The notes: generated by a model not told the origin, from the sequence alone. A stretch of 64,000 nt of DNA from Flavobacterium johnsoniae (GCF_030388325.1 NZ_CP103794.1:4526001-4590000); one strand, 5' to 3'. Counted from the stretch's first letter, positions 43,218 to 53,292 are shown. Numbers and translations are program-made.

Positions 43218-46013
43218 ATGAAAGCAAAATTAATTTTAGCGCATTTCTTATTTCTGGCTTTAACTCAGGTTTCGGCGCAGTTTAAAACCACTTTTCCGTT
43301 ACCCAAAGAAGTGGTACACGGAACATTGCCAAACGGAATGCAGTATTTTATTATGCATAACGAATGGCCAAAAGACAGAGCCGATTTGTATTTCGTGCAA
43401 AATGTTGGAGCAATTCTAGAAAACGACGATCAGGACGGATTAGCGCACTTCTTAGAACACATGGCTTTTAACGGAACGGAACATTTTAAAGGAAAAGGCA
43501 TCATCAATATGCTCGAAAAGCAAGGTGTTTCTTTTGGGAAAGATATCAATGCTTATACGGCTTATGACGAAACGGTTTATAACATCAGTAACGTTCCTGC
43601 GGACAATAAAACCTTATTAGATTCTTGTATGTACGTGTTGCATGATTGGTCTGGATCTCTGCTTTTGGCAAATAATGAAATTGATGCCGAAAGAGGTGTA
43701 ATTCGTGAAGAATGGCGTACGAGAAGAAATGCAGATTACAGAGCGGGAGAAAAAATTGACAAAGTAGTTTTTGCAGGTTCTAAATATGCAAAACGAAATG
43801 TAATTGGAGATTTGAATGTTATCAATAATTTCAAATATCAGGTTTTAAGAGATTATTATAAAAAATGGTATCAACCGCAAAATCAGGCTGTCGTGATCGT
43901 AGGGGACATCGATACGGCTTTAATCGAAAAAAGGGTTAAAGAGATTTTCGGTTCGATACCAACTCCAAAGAAAATCAACAAAAGAGAATACGAAAAAATT
44001 CCTGTTCAAAAAGAAAACCGTTACGTTCTGGCAACAGACAAAGAATTACAGCGTTCGGGAATTTCACTTTCATACACTCAGTCAAAACCTTTGGTTCAAG
44101 ATGAATCAAAAATGACAAAAAGTATGCAAGAAAGCTTGGCGATGCAATTGATGAATATTCGTTTTGGAGAATATATCATTAACAATGAAACTGCAGGTTT
44201 ATCTTTTGGAGTTTCTAACAATAATCTTTCTAGGTTAGCAAGTAAATTTTCGATAAACATTACACCAAAAAAAGGCAAGTTTTTAGAAGCATTTTCAGAA
44301 GCTTATAGAGAATATGAAAGAGCAATTCAAAACGGATTTACGCAACAGGAATTAGACCGTTTAAAAACTAAAATGCGCAGTAGTTATGACAATCGTCTGG
44401 CTAATAAAGATAAAATCAGCAACGGATCTTGGGCAGAGCAACTGCAAATGTATTTCTTAGAAGCCAGTCCAGTAATGACAATGGACGAAGAATACAAATG
44501 GATGAATAACTTTCTGGATAAAGTTACATTTCAGCAAATTAATAGTGTTTTTAGAGCTTTAGAACCTAAACAAAATTTAATCTTATCCGTTTCTGCTCCA
44601 GAAGATGCGTCAACTAAGTTTCCTGAAGCAAATGATTACTGGAATGCGATGAAAATCATTTCCAACAGCAAATTGGAACCTTATAAAGAAGAAGAATTAA
44701 CAGCTTCATTAGTAAAAGAACAATTGACAGAAAAAGCAATTGCAAAAACAAGCGACATTAAAGCATTCGCGAATGCGAAAGAATTTACTCTTGCAAACGG
44801 CGCAAAAGTGATTATTTACCCAACAACTTTAAGCAAAGATCAGATTTTATTTTCTGCTTACAGCTCGGGAGGAAATTCACTTGTAGATTGGCAAGAACTT
44901 CCGTCGGCACAAATTGCAACGGCTGTGGCATCTTATTCTGGTTTGGGCGATTATAAATTTACCGATTTAAAAAAGAAACTGACTGGAAAAACAGCAAGTG
45001 TTAGTCCGTATATTGGAGGTTTATATGAAGGTTTTAACGGAAGCAGCAACAAAGAATCTTTAACAACTTTACTGCAGCTGACATATTTATATTTCCAGCA
45101 TCCGAGATTTGACACGACAACTTTTGATAAAATAAAAGAACAATATCAAAACAAACTAAATAATGCTCACAACAGCAATGAAAAAGCTTTAAACGATACT
45201 ATTTCGGTTTTAAACACCAATTACAGCAAACGAAATTGGGCATTAAATCAGGATTTTATCAATGCTTTTGATTTGAATAAAGCGAAGAAATTCTACTCTG
45301 AACGTTTTTCTAATGCAGGAGATTTTACCTTTTTATTCGTCGGAAGCATTTCTGAAAAAGATATTGCTTTAATTAATACTTACTTAGGAAATCTTCAGTC
45401 AACTTCAAAAACAGAAAAATACGTTGATCATAAAATTTATATGAAAGACGGAAAAACGGAAAAAACCATTTTCAGAACAATGGATACGCCAAAAACAACG
45501 GTTTATCTTCATTTAGAAAACAAAGATGTTGTGTATTCTAAAAAGAATAAAATTCTGAGTTATATGGTTTCTGAATGGCTTACGAAACGTTATTTGGAAA
45601 CAATTCGTGAAGAAGAAGGCGGAAGTTATGGTGTTCAGGTTGGAGCCAATTTATCGCAATCACCTACTCCATTATTTTCTTTAGAAATCAATTTTGACTG
45701 TAATCCTGACAAAGCAGATGCATTGGTGAAAATTGTACACGCAGAATTGGCAAGAGTGCAAACAGAAAACATTCCGTCAAATATGTTAGAAGACATTAAA
45801 CAATCTATAATCAAGAATAATCAGGAACAGTTAAAAGAAAATAGTTACTGGCTGAGTGCGCTAACTTCTTACGTTCGCAACGACGAAATGCCTCTTGATA
45901 TTGAACTTCTTAAAAATACATTAAACACTATTACAGCAAAAGATTTAAAAGAATTTACCGTAAATGCTTTAAAAAAATCTAACAGCGTACAAGTGCTAAT
46001 GAAAGCAAAATAA
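43218..46013 (+). CDS. Secreted M16 family zinc metallopeptidase (two tandem M16 units)
   Basis: 931 residues. Signal peptide MKAKLILAHFLFLALTQVSA. The active unit has the inverted zinc motif H77-F-L-E80-H81 in GLAHFLEHMAFNGTEHF, and the downstream zinc-binding Glu in NNEIDAERGVIREEW near residue 155. The second half (from about residue 520, AFANAKEFTLANGAKVIIYP) is an inactive-type M16 domain without HxxEH, giving the clamshell arrangement of pitrilysin-like enzymes. It should degrade oligopeptides in the periplasm. It is separated from the S9 gene by a 233-bp gap with a palindromic repeat, but no clean terminator was seen, so it may still share the transcript. Confidence 0.92.
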   Translation: MKAKLILAHFLFLALTQVSAQFKTTFPLPKEVVHGTLPNGMQYFIMHNEWPKDRADLYFVQNVGAILENDDQDGLAHFLEHMAFNGTEHFKGKGIINMLEKQGVSFGKDINAYTAYDETVYNISNVPADNKTLLDSCMYVLHDWSGSLLLANNEIDAERGVIREEWRTRRNADYRAGEKIDKVVFAGSKYAKRNVIGDLNVINNFKYQVLRDYYKKWYQPQNQAVVIVGDIDTALIEKRVKEIFGSIPTPKKINKREYEKIPVQKENRYVLATDKELQRSGISLSYTQSKPLVQDESKMTKSMQESLAMQLMNIRFGEYIINNETAGLSFGVSNNNLSRLASKFSINITPKKGKFLEAFSEAYREYERAIQNGFTQQELDRLKTKMRSSYDNRLANKDKISNGSWAEQLQMYFLEASPVMTMDEEYKWMNNFLDKVTFQQINSVFRALEPKQNLILSVSAPEDASTKFPEANDYWNAMKIISNSKLEPYKEEELTASLVKEQLTEKAIAKTSDIKAFANAKEFTLANGAKVIIYPTTLSKDQILFSAYSSGGNSLVDWQELPSAQIATAVASYSGLGDYKFTDLKKKLTGKTASVSPYIGGLYEGFNGSSNKESLTTLLQLTYLYFQHPRFDTTTFDKIKEQYQNKLNNAHNSNEKALNDTISVLNTNYSKRNWALNQDFINAFDLNKAKKFYSERFSNAGDFTFLFVGSISEKDIALINTYLGNLQSTSKTEKYVDHKIYMKDGKTEKTIFRTMDTPKTTVYLHLENKDVVYSKKNKILSYMVSEWLTKRYLETIREEEGGSYGVQVGANLSQSPTPLFSLEINFDCNPDKADALVKIVHAELARVQTENIPSNMLEDIKQSIIKNNQEQLKENSYWLSALTSYVRNDEMPLDIELLKNTLNTITAKDLKEFTVNALKKSNSVQVLMKAK

Positions 46014-46092
46014 GAATCTCTTATAAACCAAGTTTCCAGATGGTTTATAATATTCTTATCGATTTTTTTATTTTTTATTTTAATTAGTTTTT

Positions 46093-46126
46093 AAGGGCTG
46101 TCTATTTTAGACAGCCTTTATTGTTT
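46093..46126 (+). terminator. Rho-independent terminator after the M16 peptidase gene
   Basis: GGCTGTCTA pairs with TAGACAGCC around TTT, extended by AAG/CTT, and followed by TTATTGTTTTTTT. It lies 80 bp beyond the M16 stop and marks the right end of the uptake and peptidase module. Confidence 0.85.
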
Positions 46127-46257
46127 TTTTAATTAAGATATTTTAATTGATGGCACAATCGTGGCTCTTTGTATAAACAAAGAAATAACATGGAAAAAAC
46201 AATTCTTTTATGTTGCGTCTGAATTCGTATATTCGGCCTTTATTTTGAAAAAAGAGA

Positions 46258-47520
46258 ATGATTGCAAAATTGAATGAAAGAAAATCCTATCCATGGATTG
46301 TTGTTGGCCTGCTATGGTTTGTTGCTTTATTGAATTATTTAGACCGACAAATGCTTTCCACTATGAAATCAGCGATGATGGATGACATTCCTGAATTGGC
46401 TAAAGCTGAAAATTTCGGTCTTTTGATGGCTGTTTTCCTTTGGATTTATGCGCTAATGAGCCCTGTTTCTGGAATTATTGCGGATCGGTTTAACCGAAAA
46501 AGAATCATCATAGGCAGTCTTTTTATCTGGTCTGGAGTGACTATGGCAATGGGTTATGCCACAACTTTCAATCAGATATATATTCTGCGCGGTATTATGG
46601 GTTTTAGCGAAGCCTTTTACATTCCTGCTGCCTTATCCTTAATTGCAGATTACCATCAGGAAAAAACGCGCTCTTTTGCAATTGCAATTCATACCACTGG
46701 AATTTATTTAGGACAAGCACTCGGCGGTTTTGGTGCCACTATTTCTAAGTATTTTTCCTGGCATTTCAGCTTTCACTCCGTAGGTTTATTCGGTGTACTT
46801 TACAGTTTAATACTTATATTTTTTATACAAGAAAAGAAAACTTATTTCTTAGATCCCACAAAGAAATCATCTTTACGCAATGAATTCAAACAGATGTTTA
46901 AAGGATTGGGAATATTATTCGGTAATATTTCTTTTTGGGTTTTACTTTTTTATTTCTCTGCACCAAGTTTACCAGGCTGGGCGGCCAAAAACTGGTTACC
47001 CACCTTATTTACTGAAACTTTACATTTAGACATGTCTATGGCTGGACCAATTGCAACGGTAACCATTTCGATGTCTTCCTTTTTTGGTGTTTTAATTGGA
47101 GGTGCCATTTCAGACAGATGGGTGATGAAACATATTAAAGGAAGAATTTACACCAGCGCTATCGGATTGTTTCTTACCATTCCGGCATTGTTTTTATTTG
47201 GCTATTGCTGTGACATAACCGCTATTGTTTTTGGCGCTGTCCTTTTTGGACTTGGATTTGGAATATACGACACCAACAACATGCCTATTCTCTGCCAGTT
47301 TGTTGCTCCCCGCTACAGAGCTACGGGATATGGAATTATGAATTTTGCAGGTATTTCTGCTGGAGCCGTTATTACAGAGTTTTTAGGAAAAGCCGCTGAT
47401 AATGGCGGAATGAGACACGTTTTTGTACTGCTATTATTTGTTGTTCTTACTGCAATAGTTTTACAGTTAGTGAGCCTACATCCAAAAACAATAGATATGA
47501 AAGAGGATAATGAAGTTTAA
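46258..47520 (+). CDS. Major facilitator superfamily transporter
   Basis: 420 residues with twelve predicted membrane spans. The MFS signature between spans 2 and 3 is GIIADRFNRKRIII near residue 77. The first span region (YPWIVVGLLWFVALLNYLDR) has the NYLDRQ sequence of the anion:cation symporter group, which transports organic acids such as hexuronates. The second-half equivalent is GGAISDRWVMKHIKGR near residue 280. It is a single-gene unit, separated by a terminator from the M16 gene and followed by opposite-strand genes. The substrate is unknown; an organic anion is most likely. Location: inner membrane. Confidence 0.88.
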   Translation: MIAKLNERKSYPWIVVGLLWFVALLNYLDRQMLSTMKSAMMDDIPELAKAENFGLLMAVFLWIYALMSPVSGIIADRFNRKRIIIGSLFIWSGVTMAMGYATTFNQIYILRGIMGFSEAFYIPAALSLIADYHQEKTRSFAIAIHTTGIYLGQALGGFGATISKYFSWHFSFHSVGLFGVLYSLILIFFIQEKKTYFLDPTKKSSLRNEFKQMFKGLGILFGNISFWVLLFYFSAPSLPGWAAKNWLPTLFTETLHLDMSMAGPIATVTISMSSFFGVLIGGAISDRWVMKHIKGRIYTSAIGLFLTIPALFLFGYCCDITAIVFGAVLFGLGFGIYDTNNMPILCQFVAPRYRATGYGIMNFAGISAGAVITEFLGKAADNGGMRHVFVLLLFVVLTAIVLQLVSLHPKTIDMKEDNEV

Positions 47521-47653
47521 GCACACAAACATATAACTACTTCTCTTCTGCTTTCTGGACTGTTTTGTACTTTTTCTAAAATAGTTTTTTGCTGTAAATG
47601 CATTATACAATGATTAACAATCAACACATTTTATGCATTAGGATTAGTTACAT

Positions 47654-48025
47654 TTAATTCTGCCGCAAAAGATAAAGTATAAGTCCAAAAAGTACAGTTG
47701 AAAATAACGCATACAATTTATATATGCGCAATGTATACTTAGGAATTCTTTTTTTTATTTGTTTTTTATCTCTTGCATTTAATTTTTTGTACCATAGAAA
47801 ATTAAATACAAGGACGATAATAGAACCAGCAATCATAGCATATAAATAGTATACCAATTCAAGATTAACTATTTTGCAAAATAAGCACAAAATAGTATTT
47901 AAATTTATAGATTGAATAAATGAGACATGCATAAAAATGTCTATTTCAGGATCAGAATCATACTTCTTTAATTTATTATATCTTGCTATGGAATAATCAA
48001 GCCAAAATTCTTTAAAACTAATCAT
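47654..48025 (-). CDS. Small membrane protein of unknown function
   Basis: 123 residues. Two hydrophobic spans are visible: LELVYYLYAMIAGSIIVLVF (about 54-73) and YKLYALFSTVLFGLILYL (about 102-119). They are separated by a basic loop (WYKKLNARDKKQIKKR) that should lie in the cytoplasm by the positive-inside rule. The N-terminal 50 residues contain a further moderately hydrophobic stretch. I do not recognise a family. The next gene on the same strand upstream is 107 bp away, so an operon with the protease is possible but not shown. Confidence 0.6.
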   Translation of the reverse strand: MISFKEFWLDYSIARYNKLKKYDSDPEIDIFMHVSFIQSINLNTILCLFCKIVNLELVYYLYAMIAGSIIVLVFNFLWYKKLNARDKKQIKKRIPKYTLRIYKLYALFSTVLFGLILYLLRQN

Positions 48026-48132
48026 TGCCTAAAATTTTACTTTTTTACCAATACGATCCATTAGTTATGATATTGAACAAATTAAAAGGTTTTATTTTTT
48101 TACAAAATACATTACAACACAATATAATAGGC

Positions 48133-48876
48133 CTATTGTTTAACATACCTTCTATTTTCCAAAAAAGCTGCTAAATTCGTTACCGAGCATGGAGAGAAAA
48201 ACTTCTTATTTGAATCTGGATCAACCGTCCCATTTGAGACAATCCCGACAAGTAAACCATTTTCATCTACTAATGGAGCTCCACTAAGTCCTCCGAATTT
48301 CTCCGGCACAAGAATATCTTTTAATAAAATACGATTTGCAATTGTTTTATAATATTCAAATTCATATACCCTTTGAGGACCATTTTCCATTGTTCTGGTC
48401 CAGCCTACAACATATAATTTTTCTCCCTGAGTTAAAGGAGTCTTTCTTATTTCCAAAGGTATAATATTGGAAGAGCTTTCTTTTATGGAAAATACCAGCC
48501 AGTCATTGTCATAAGTTGACTTGGCTTCCAATTTCTCAGACTTGTCTTCATTTAATAATTTATCACAAATTACAATTTCGGACTTATTGTTTAATGGGTA
48601 TAATGCCCAATTTTTAATATAGCTTTCCAACGACAAAGTTGTCATCCCCTCGGGCTTAATAATCTTAAGTAGATGTTTTGCTGTAACAGCAAATGTTTCA
48701 TTATTATATTTTAAAAGAAAGCCGCAGCTGAATTTTGGCTGATCATATTTCGGGTTTGTAAATTCGATTCCATTCACCAAAGCTATTTCTTTGAATACTT
48801 TATTTGAAGAAATCTCCTGTCCGAAGCAACCTGCTGTCCATAAAGTTGCAATAGCAAAAAAAAATTTAAATTTCAT
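48133..48876 (-). CDS. Trypsin-like serine protease, exported (probable lipoprotein)
   Basis: From the ATG at 48876 the protein begins MKFKFFFAIATLWTAGCFGQ, a signal peptide with a lipobox-like TAGC. The in-frame ATG at 48900 would add eight residues before the signal and is less likely. The catalytic set of a chymotrypsin fold can be placed: His in FAVTAKHLLKI (about residue 67), Asp in YDNDWLVFSI (about 120) and Ser in FGGLSGAPLVDENG (about 195). The length of about 247 residues fits a single protease domain. It probably acts in the periplasm or on the outer membrane. The substrate is unknown. Confidence 0.75.
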   Translation of the reverse strand: MKFKFFFAIATLWTAGCFGQEISSNKVFKEIALVNGIEFTNPKYDQPKFSCGFLLKYNNETFAVTAKHLLKIIKPEGMTTLSLESYIKNWALYPLNNKSEIVICDKLLNEDKSEKLEAKSTYDNDWLVFSIKESSSNIIPLEIRKTPLTQGEKLYVVGWTRTMENGPQRVYEFEYYKTIANRILLKDILVPEKFGGLSGAPLVDENGLLVGIVSNGTVDPDSNKKFFSPCSVTNLAAFLENRRYVKQ

Positions 48877-48972
48877 AATACTTCCAAATTTAGAGTTCAC
48901 TATCAGTCAATACAAAAACTTTTGTTTATGCAAATTTTCATTTCTAATGCCTATACATATTTTAGTAGCTAG

Positions 48973-49758
48973 TTATAAAGAGTAGGCTTGCAATGTTTTT
49001 CTTGCCCATTTCCCCCAGTCTTTCAAAGCATCCAAAAGTATTTTGTTTAGTCCTTTATTGTCAGTAGGTTTGCCTTTAATTGGTGGAGCTAAATCTTTGT
49101 CAGAAACTGGAATTTCAGTAACTTTTGTTGCAAACCATGTCATATTTTCATGTGGCATAGCCAAGCCTAAAATTGTTCCGGGTAAGCCTGTAAAAGATTC
49201 AGGACCGCCTGAGAATGGAATTTGAATAGTGTAATAAGCAACAACATAAACAGAATCAATAATTATGGCATTTGCTCTGCGGCATTCATAACCTGCGATT
49301 TCTCTGGTCTCATCGGTAATTTTCCAGTCAATTTTGCGTAAACTATCTTTTACTAAGTATAAATCATCGTAAACATTTTTTTGTGTAATACTGGTTTGCG
49401 TATCAAGATCTGTGGCGATAACATTTTTTAAATTAGCCATTGCATCATCTGCAATCCAAGCATTGTTATTTGCTGATTGATTTGTTTCTTCCCATTTGTA
49501 TAAACTCTTGTTTTTTGAAAAGCTGAGTGTACTTTTTACGGTTTTAAATTGCGGATTGTTTTTTTTATAACTTTCAAAAGCAGCTTGATAATAACTATCA
49601 GTTTCACCTTTTATTTTTTTGGTAATCAAAGCATACATATTTGATTTTTTCTCAAATTCGATTACGCCATTTTCAACAAAGTGATCATTTTGTGCAAAAG
49701 TATTGCTGCTTATCAATACAATTATTAAAATTAAAATGCGATTTATTATTGTTTTCAT
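48973..49758 (-). CDS. GLPGLI family protein
   Basis: 261 residues. Signal peptide near the N-terminus (ILILIIVLISSNTFAQ). The family-defining motif appears as GPESFTGLPGTILGLAMPHE near residue 190, preceded by EIAGYECRRANA and VVAYYTIQIPFS. The family has no known biochemical role. It is typically encoded next to an outer-membrane beta-barrel with a carboxypeptidase-like repeat, exactly as here, where the barrel gene ends 4 bp upstream. A periplasmic partner of that barrel is the natural inference. Confidence 0.88.
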   Translation of the reverse strand: MKTIINRILILIIVLISSNTFAQNDHFVENGVIEFEKKSNMYALITKKIKGETDSYYQAAFESYKKNNPQFKTVKSTLSFSKNKSLYKWEETNQSANNNAWIADDAMANLKNVIATDLDTQTSITQKNVYDDLYLVKDSLRKIDWKITDETREIAGYECRRANAIIIDSVYVVAYYTIQIPFSGGPESFTGLPGTILGLAMPHENMTWFATKVTEIPVSDKDLAPPIKGKPTDNKGLNKILLDALKDWGKWARKTLQAYSL

Positions 49759-49762
49759 GGTT

Positions 49763-52558
49763 TTAGTTTTGTTTAATTTCTCCTCCGCCCATTTTGCTAA
49801 AATCCCAGCTTACAGAGAACATAAAGTATCTTTGAATAGTGGTATAAGTACTTTGACTGATGTTTCCATTATAAGCCGAACGATTAAATCCTACATTTTG
49901 GTTCAAAAGATCTCTTCCCGTTATAGAAACTCTTAAATTATCTGATTTTAAGAATTTTTTGGTTATAGATGCATTCCAAATAAAACGTTCAAAAGTTTCC
50001 TGAATCACTTGCGTTTTTCCATTATATTGATAATTACCATCTGTGCTAATTTCTAGTTTGAAAGGTAATTCTACACTAGTCCAGAAATTTCCATTAAAAC
50101 CCCAACCATTACTATCACTATTTTCGTTTATACTTGCATCGGCAACATTGTAAGTAGGTCCGAAGCTGGTATTAAAATTATATTTTTTTTCTTTATACTT
50201 TGATAAGTTTAAATTAAAGGAATAAGTTGAATTTTTAGTTTTATTCAGTTTAGTATTAATGTAATTATAGTTTACATTTTTGTTGGCGCTTAAACCAATT
50301 CCTGCTGTCATGTCTATGGCTTTTATTGTTCTGCCAAAATTACTATTCAAATAATAACTTGTTGTCGCTTTGTTTTCTAGGTTTACAAATTGAGAAATAC
50401 TTTCTCCTCTATCATTTGTAGCCACATTACTTATTATTGGATTTATCGTAAAATTATACGATCCGTTAACCGAAAAATATTGATTGGTGAGCACTTTGTA
50501 GGAGTAATAACTACCTCTAAAAATATTTCTAAAAGAAGGATCTAAATTTGGATTACCTACAATTGTATTTAATTGGTTTTGATTGTTTCGGATAGGCTGC
50601 AACTGATCTAATGTAGGCTGATCCGTGTTTCCGTTATACGACAAACGTAGTGATTCTCTTTGTTTAAAATTATATTGATAGCTTATCTGAGGCATGTAGT
50701 TAACAAATTTTTGCTTAAAATAACTATCTGTATAAACATCATATTGTTTAAAGTTTACACCACTAAATTTGGAACCAAAAGAAAAAATAGTTTTATTTTT
50801 CTTGTAATTAAAAATCGCTCCAACCTGGTTTATTGTTTGGTCTAATTCATAATTATTACTAAAGATGGAATCCAAAACATTATAATCGCCACTTGAAGAT
50901 TGATTAAAAGATTTACGATCTGCTTTTCCGTTACTGATATTGAATCCATAATTAAGAATTAAAGATAAGCTTTTGGATAAAGGTTCGGTATAGATTAAAT
51001 TTGATTTAAAAGCCCTATTGCTAATATTATTGACTTTGTTTTGATCCACTACTTTGGTGCTATCTGGACTAATTACGGCTGGTGTAAAAAATTCAGCCCT
51101 AGAATTTAAGTAACCATTACTTTTGCTATCTGTACTTGATTGGCTTAAATTAATAGATAATGTTCTACCCGTTTTTTTTAGTCTTTTGGTTAACAAAGTA
51201 TTTATATTAAATGCTTTATCATCAACATCGTTTGTAGTTGTCTGTTTCAAATTATTCAATTGGTTACCTTGTTCGTCAGTACCTTTTCGCATTTCTGCTT
51301 CACTTGAATTACTTTTTTTAAATAATCCATCAACATTTAATTTTAAAGTTAAAGTAGTATCAATTTTAATTTCATAAGCAAGATCAAGTTTGTTTTTAGT
51401 CATGTTTTTTTCAAAACTCTTGTCTGAAGTATTATAAATGCTGCTAGAACTTAAATTTTGCTGGTTAATATCATTGCGATTTCCTGAAAGTTTGATATCG
51501 CCAATTTTGTAATTTGCATTGATAGATTCTTTATCCTTGTTCCATTTATTGTCAAAATGTATTCCTCCAGTTTGAACTACTGGAATTCCCTCACCATTAA
51601 ATTGCCCGTCCCAACTATCAAACTCATCATTTCCATTGTTTGAAAAATAAATACCGCCATCATCAGTTACCTGATAACCGCTTTGGCCATATTTGTCTTT
51701 ATCTCCCCATCCTAATCCTACTTGTCCTGTGTTGCCTAAAATACCATAAGCTGCTAATTTTTTCTTATCCCAAAACTTATTAAACATGGCTTGACCTTTG
51801 TAAAAATTATCAGTTCCGCCTCCGAGTTCTACTTTTCCGAAATGACCATTTTTTTTGTCTTCTTTAAGTTTAACATTCAGCGTTTTGGTTTTCTGGCCAT
51901 CGTCAATTCCTGTAAAAGCGGCTTGGTCACTTTTTTTGTCATACAATTGCACTTTATCAACCATGTCCGCACGTAGATTTTTTGTAACTAAAGTCGGATC
52001 ATCACCAAAAAATTCTTCACCATCAACCAAAACTTTGGTAACAGTTTCGCCTTGAGCGGTAATTTTTCCATCCTTATCAATTTGTATTCCTGGGAATTGT
52101 TTTATCAGATCTTCCACTTTTGCATTAGGCTCAATTTTAAATGCTTTTGGATCAAATTCTAACGTATCTCCTTTGATTTTCATCGCGGCTCTATTGCCTT
52201 TTATAATTATTTCGGATAATATTCTTCCTTTGTCAGCCAAATTAATTTTACCATAATCTTTGATTAACTTCGTGGAATCAACAGAAAATTGATCTACAAA
52301 ATCAGCATATTTGGGATAAGAAACCAATAAAATAAATTTACCGGCTTTAATATTATTCAACTCAAAATAACCATTTTCTTTGACTCTGGTAAATTTTACT
52401 AAAATGGAATCTTGTGCTCTTAACAAAGAGACTGATGCTTTCGTTAAAGTAGAATTGTTTATAGTATCTTTTACATATCCTTTAACTGTGCCAGATATTT
52501 GTGCCTGTAAAGCGTTTGATAAAAAAAAAAGCGATAATACTAGAATTGTTTTTCTCAT
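49763..52558 (-). CDS. Outer-membrane beta-barrel protein with N-terminal carboxypeptidase-like repeat
   Basis: 931 residues. Signal peptide MRKTILVLSLFFLSNALQAQ. Residues 22-110 are a carboxypeptidase-D-like regulatory domain (GTVKGYVKDTINNSTLTKAS, FELNNIKAGKFILLV). A plug-like section follows (KVEDLIKQFPGIQIDKDGKI, VLVDGEEFFGDDPTLVT, near 145-185). The rest is strand-rich, with many Asn/Ser/Tyr, ending in FMFSVSWDFSKMGG. This is the TonB-receptor-like barrel family that pairs with GLPGLI proteins, not a SusC. The cargo is unknown. The two genes form an operon with a 4-bp gap. A dyad lies 105 bp upstream of the start. Confidence 0.88.
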   Translation of the reverse strand: MRKTILVLSLFFLSNALQAQISGTVKGYVKDTINNSTLTKASVSLLRAQDSILVKFTRVKENGYFELNNIKAGKFILLVSYPKYADFVDQFSVDSTKLIKDYGKINLADKGRILSEIIIKGNRAAMKIKGDTLEFDPKAFKIEPNAKVEDLIKQFPGIQIDKDGKITAQGETVTKVLVDGEEFFGDDPTLVTKNLRADMVDKVQLYDKKSDQAAFTGIDDGQKTKTLNVKLKEDKKNGHFGKVELGGGTDNFYKGQAMFNKFWDKKKLAAYGILGNTGQVGLGWGDKDKYGQSGYQVTDDGGIYFSNNGNDEFDSWDGQFNGEGIPVVQTGGIHFDNKWNKDKESINANYKIGDIKLSGNRNDINQQNLSSSSIYNTSDKSFEKNMTKNKLDLAYEIKIDTTLTLKLNVDGLFKKSNSSEAEMRKGTDEQGNQLNNLKQTTTNDVDDKAFNINTLLTKRLKKTGRTLSINLSQSSTDSKSNGYLNSRAEFFTPAVISPDSTKVVDQNKVNNISNRAFKSNLIYTEPLSKSLSLILNYGFNISNGKADRKSFNQSSSGDYNVLDSIFSNNYELDQTINQVGAIFNYKKNKTIFSFGSKFSGVNFKQYDVYTDSYFKQKFVNYMPQISYQYNFKQRESLRLSYNGNTDQPTLDQLQPIRNNQNQLNTIVGNPNLDPSFRNIFRGSYYSYKVLTNQYFSVNGSYNFTINPIISNVATNDRGESISQFVNLENKATTSYYLNSNFGRTIKAIDMTAGIGLSANKNVNYNYINTKLNKTKNSTYSFNLNLSKYKEKKYNFNTSFGPTYNVADASINENSDSNGWGFNGNFWTSVELPFKLEISTDGNYQYNGKTQVIQETFERFIWNASITKKFLKSDNLRVSITGRDLLNQNVGFNRSAYNGNISQSTYTTIQRYFMFSVSWDFSKMGGGEIKQN

Positions 52559-53261
52559 TAATGGGTTGCGGTTTTTTGAAAAGAGGCATTATAATTCTAT
52601 TCCATTTTTTTAGAAATAGAAATAAAATGCATTTGTTGTGAGATTTTTTTTAGGTAAGCAAAATTGTAGATTGCAGATTCTACAATAGAAATTGCAATAG
52701 TATCTTTTGATCTAGACCTACTGAAGGATAGCGGCTTAATTTTATGAAATTCATGTTCTTTTTGAGTGGTTTTGTTGTTAGCAGTTTGAATTTTAATGAT
52801 TTTAATTAATAATTATTACTATAACAGTTAAATATCAATATGGCTCAAAAATAAATAAAAATACTACAATATTTAAAAAAAAAGAATTTACTTATAATTT
52901 CATGATTAATTATTTACATCAGCAATAATATTTATTGCCAATTTCTTCTGACTAGTTCAGAAAAATGTCGCAACTCATAGACTTTATCGCTGTATAAACC
53001 CATTCAAAAGAGAACATTATTTTAGATTTTTTTTCTAATCTTACTCAGCAAAAAGACGAATATTAACAAATACACAAGAAATATAAAATTACCTCCAAAA
53101 ATGACGAATCAATTTTGGAGGTCTGGTGAATGAAGAGGAATTGCAACTATAGGTCACAATCCTTGTCTACTCTATGTTTTAAGTATATTTCAAAAATCGT
53201 TTGGCAAAATTTTGCCACATTATTTTTATCGATTTTAAAAACAGTTAAATATAGAAAACAA
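52559..53261. other. About 700-bp intergenic region with several dyads
   Basis: No credible gene on either strand between the barrel gene and the end of the tRNA operon. It contains a dyad ATTGTAGA-N8-TCTACAAT at 52663-52686, a hairpin ACCTCCAAAA/TTTTGGAGGT at 53091-53122 with a 12-base loop and no U-run, and a perfect 16-bp palindrome TGGCAAAATTTTGCCA at 53202-53217. A TATTTTTG box on the minus strand near 52845 could be a distant promoter for the barrel gene. No repeat family member was recognised. Confidence 0.5.
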
Positions 53262-53288
53262 AAAAGCCACTCGATATGAGTGGCTTTT
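53262..53288 (-). terminator. Terminator of the tRNA operon
   Basis: An 11-bp perfect stem, AAAAGCCACTC against GAGTGGCTTTT, with loop GATAT. On the minus strand it is followed by further T. It begins 5 bp after the 3' end of the tRNA-Arg gene, the last of the three. Confidence 0.88.
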
Positions 53289-53292
53289 GTTG

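Noticed and set aside
31583..46013. Module considered as a polysaccharide utilisation locus
   Set aside because: SusC/SusD are present but there is no glycoside hydrolase, lyase or sugar sensor; both enzymes are peptidases.
46190..46231. Ten-codon frame before the MFS gene
   Set aside because: Too short, no ribosome-binding context and no conservation evidence; not credible as a leader peptide on sequence alone.
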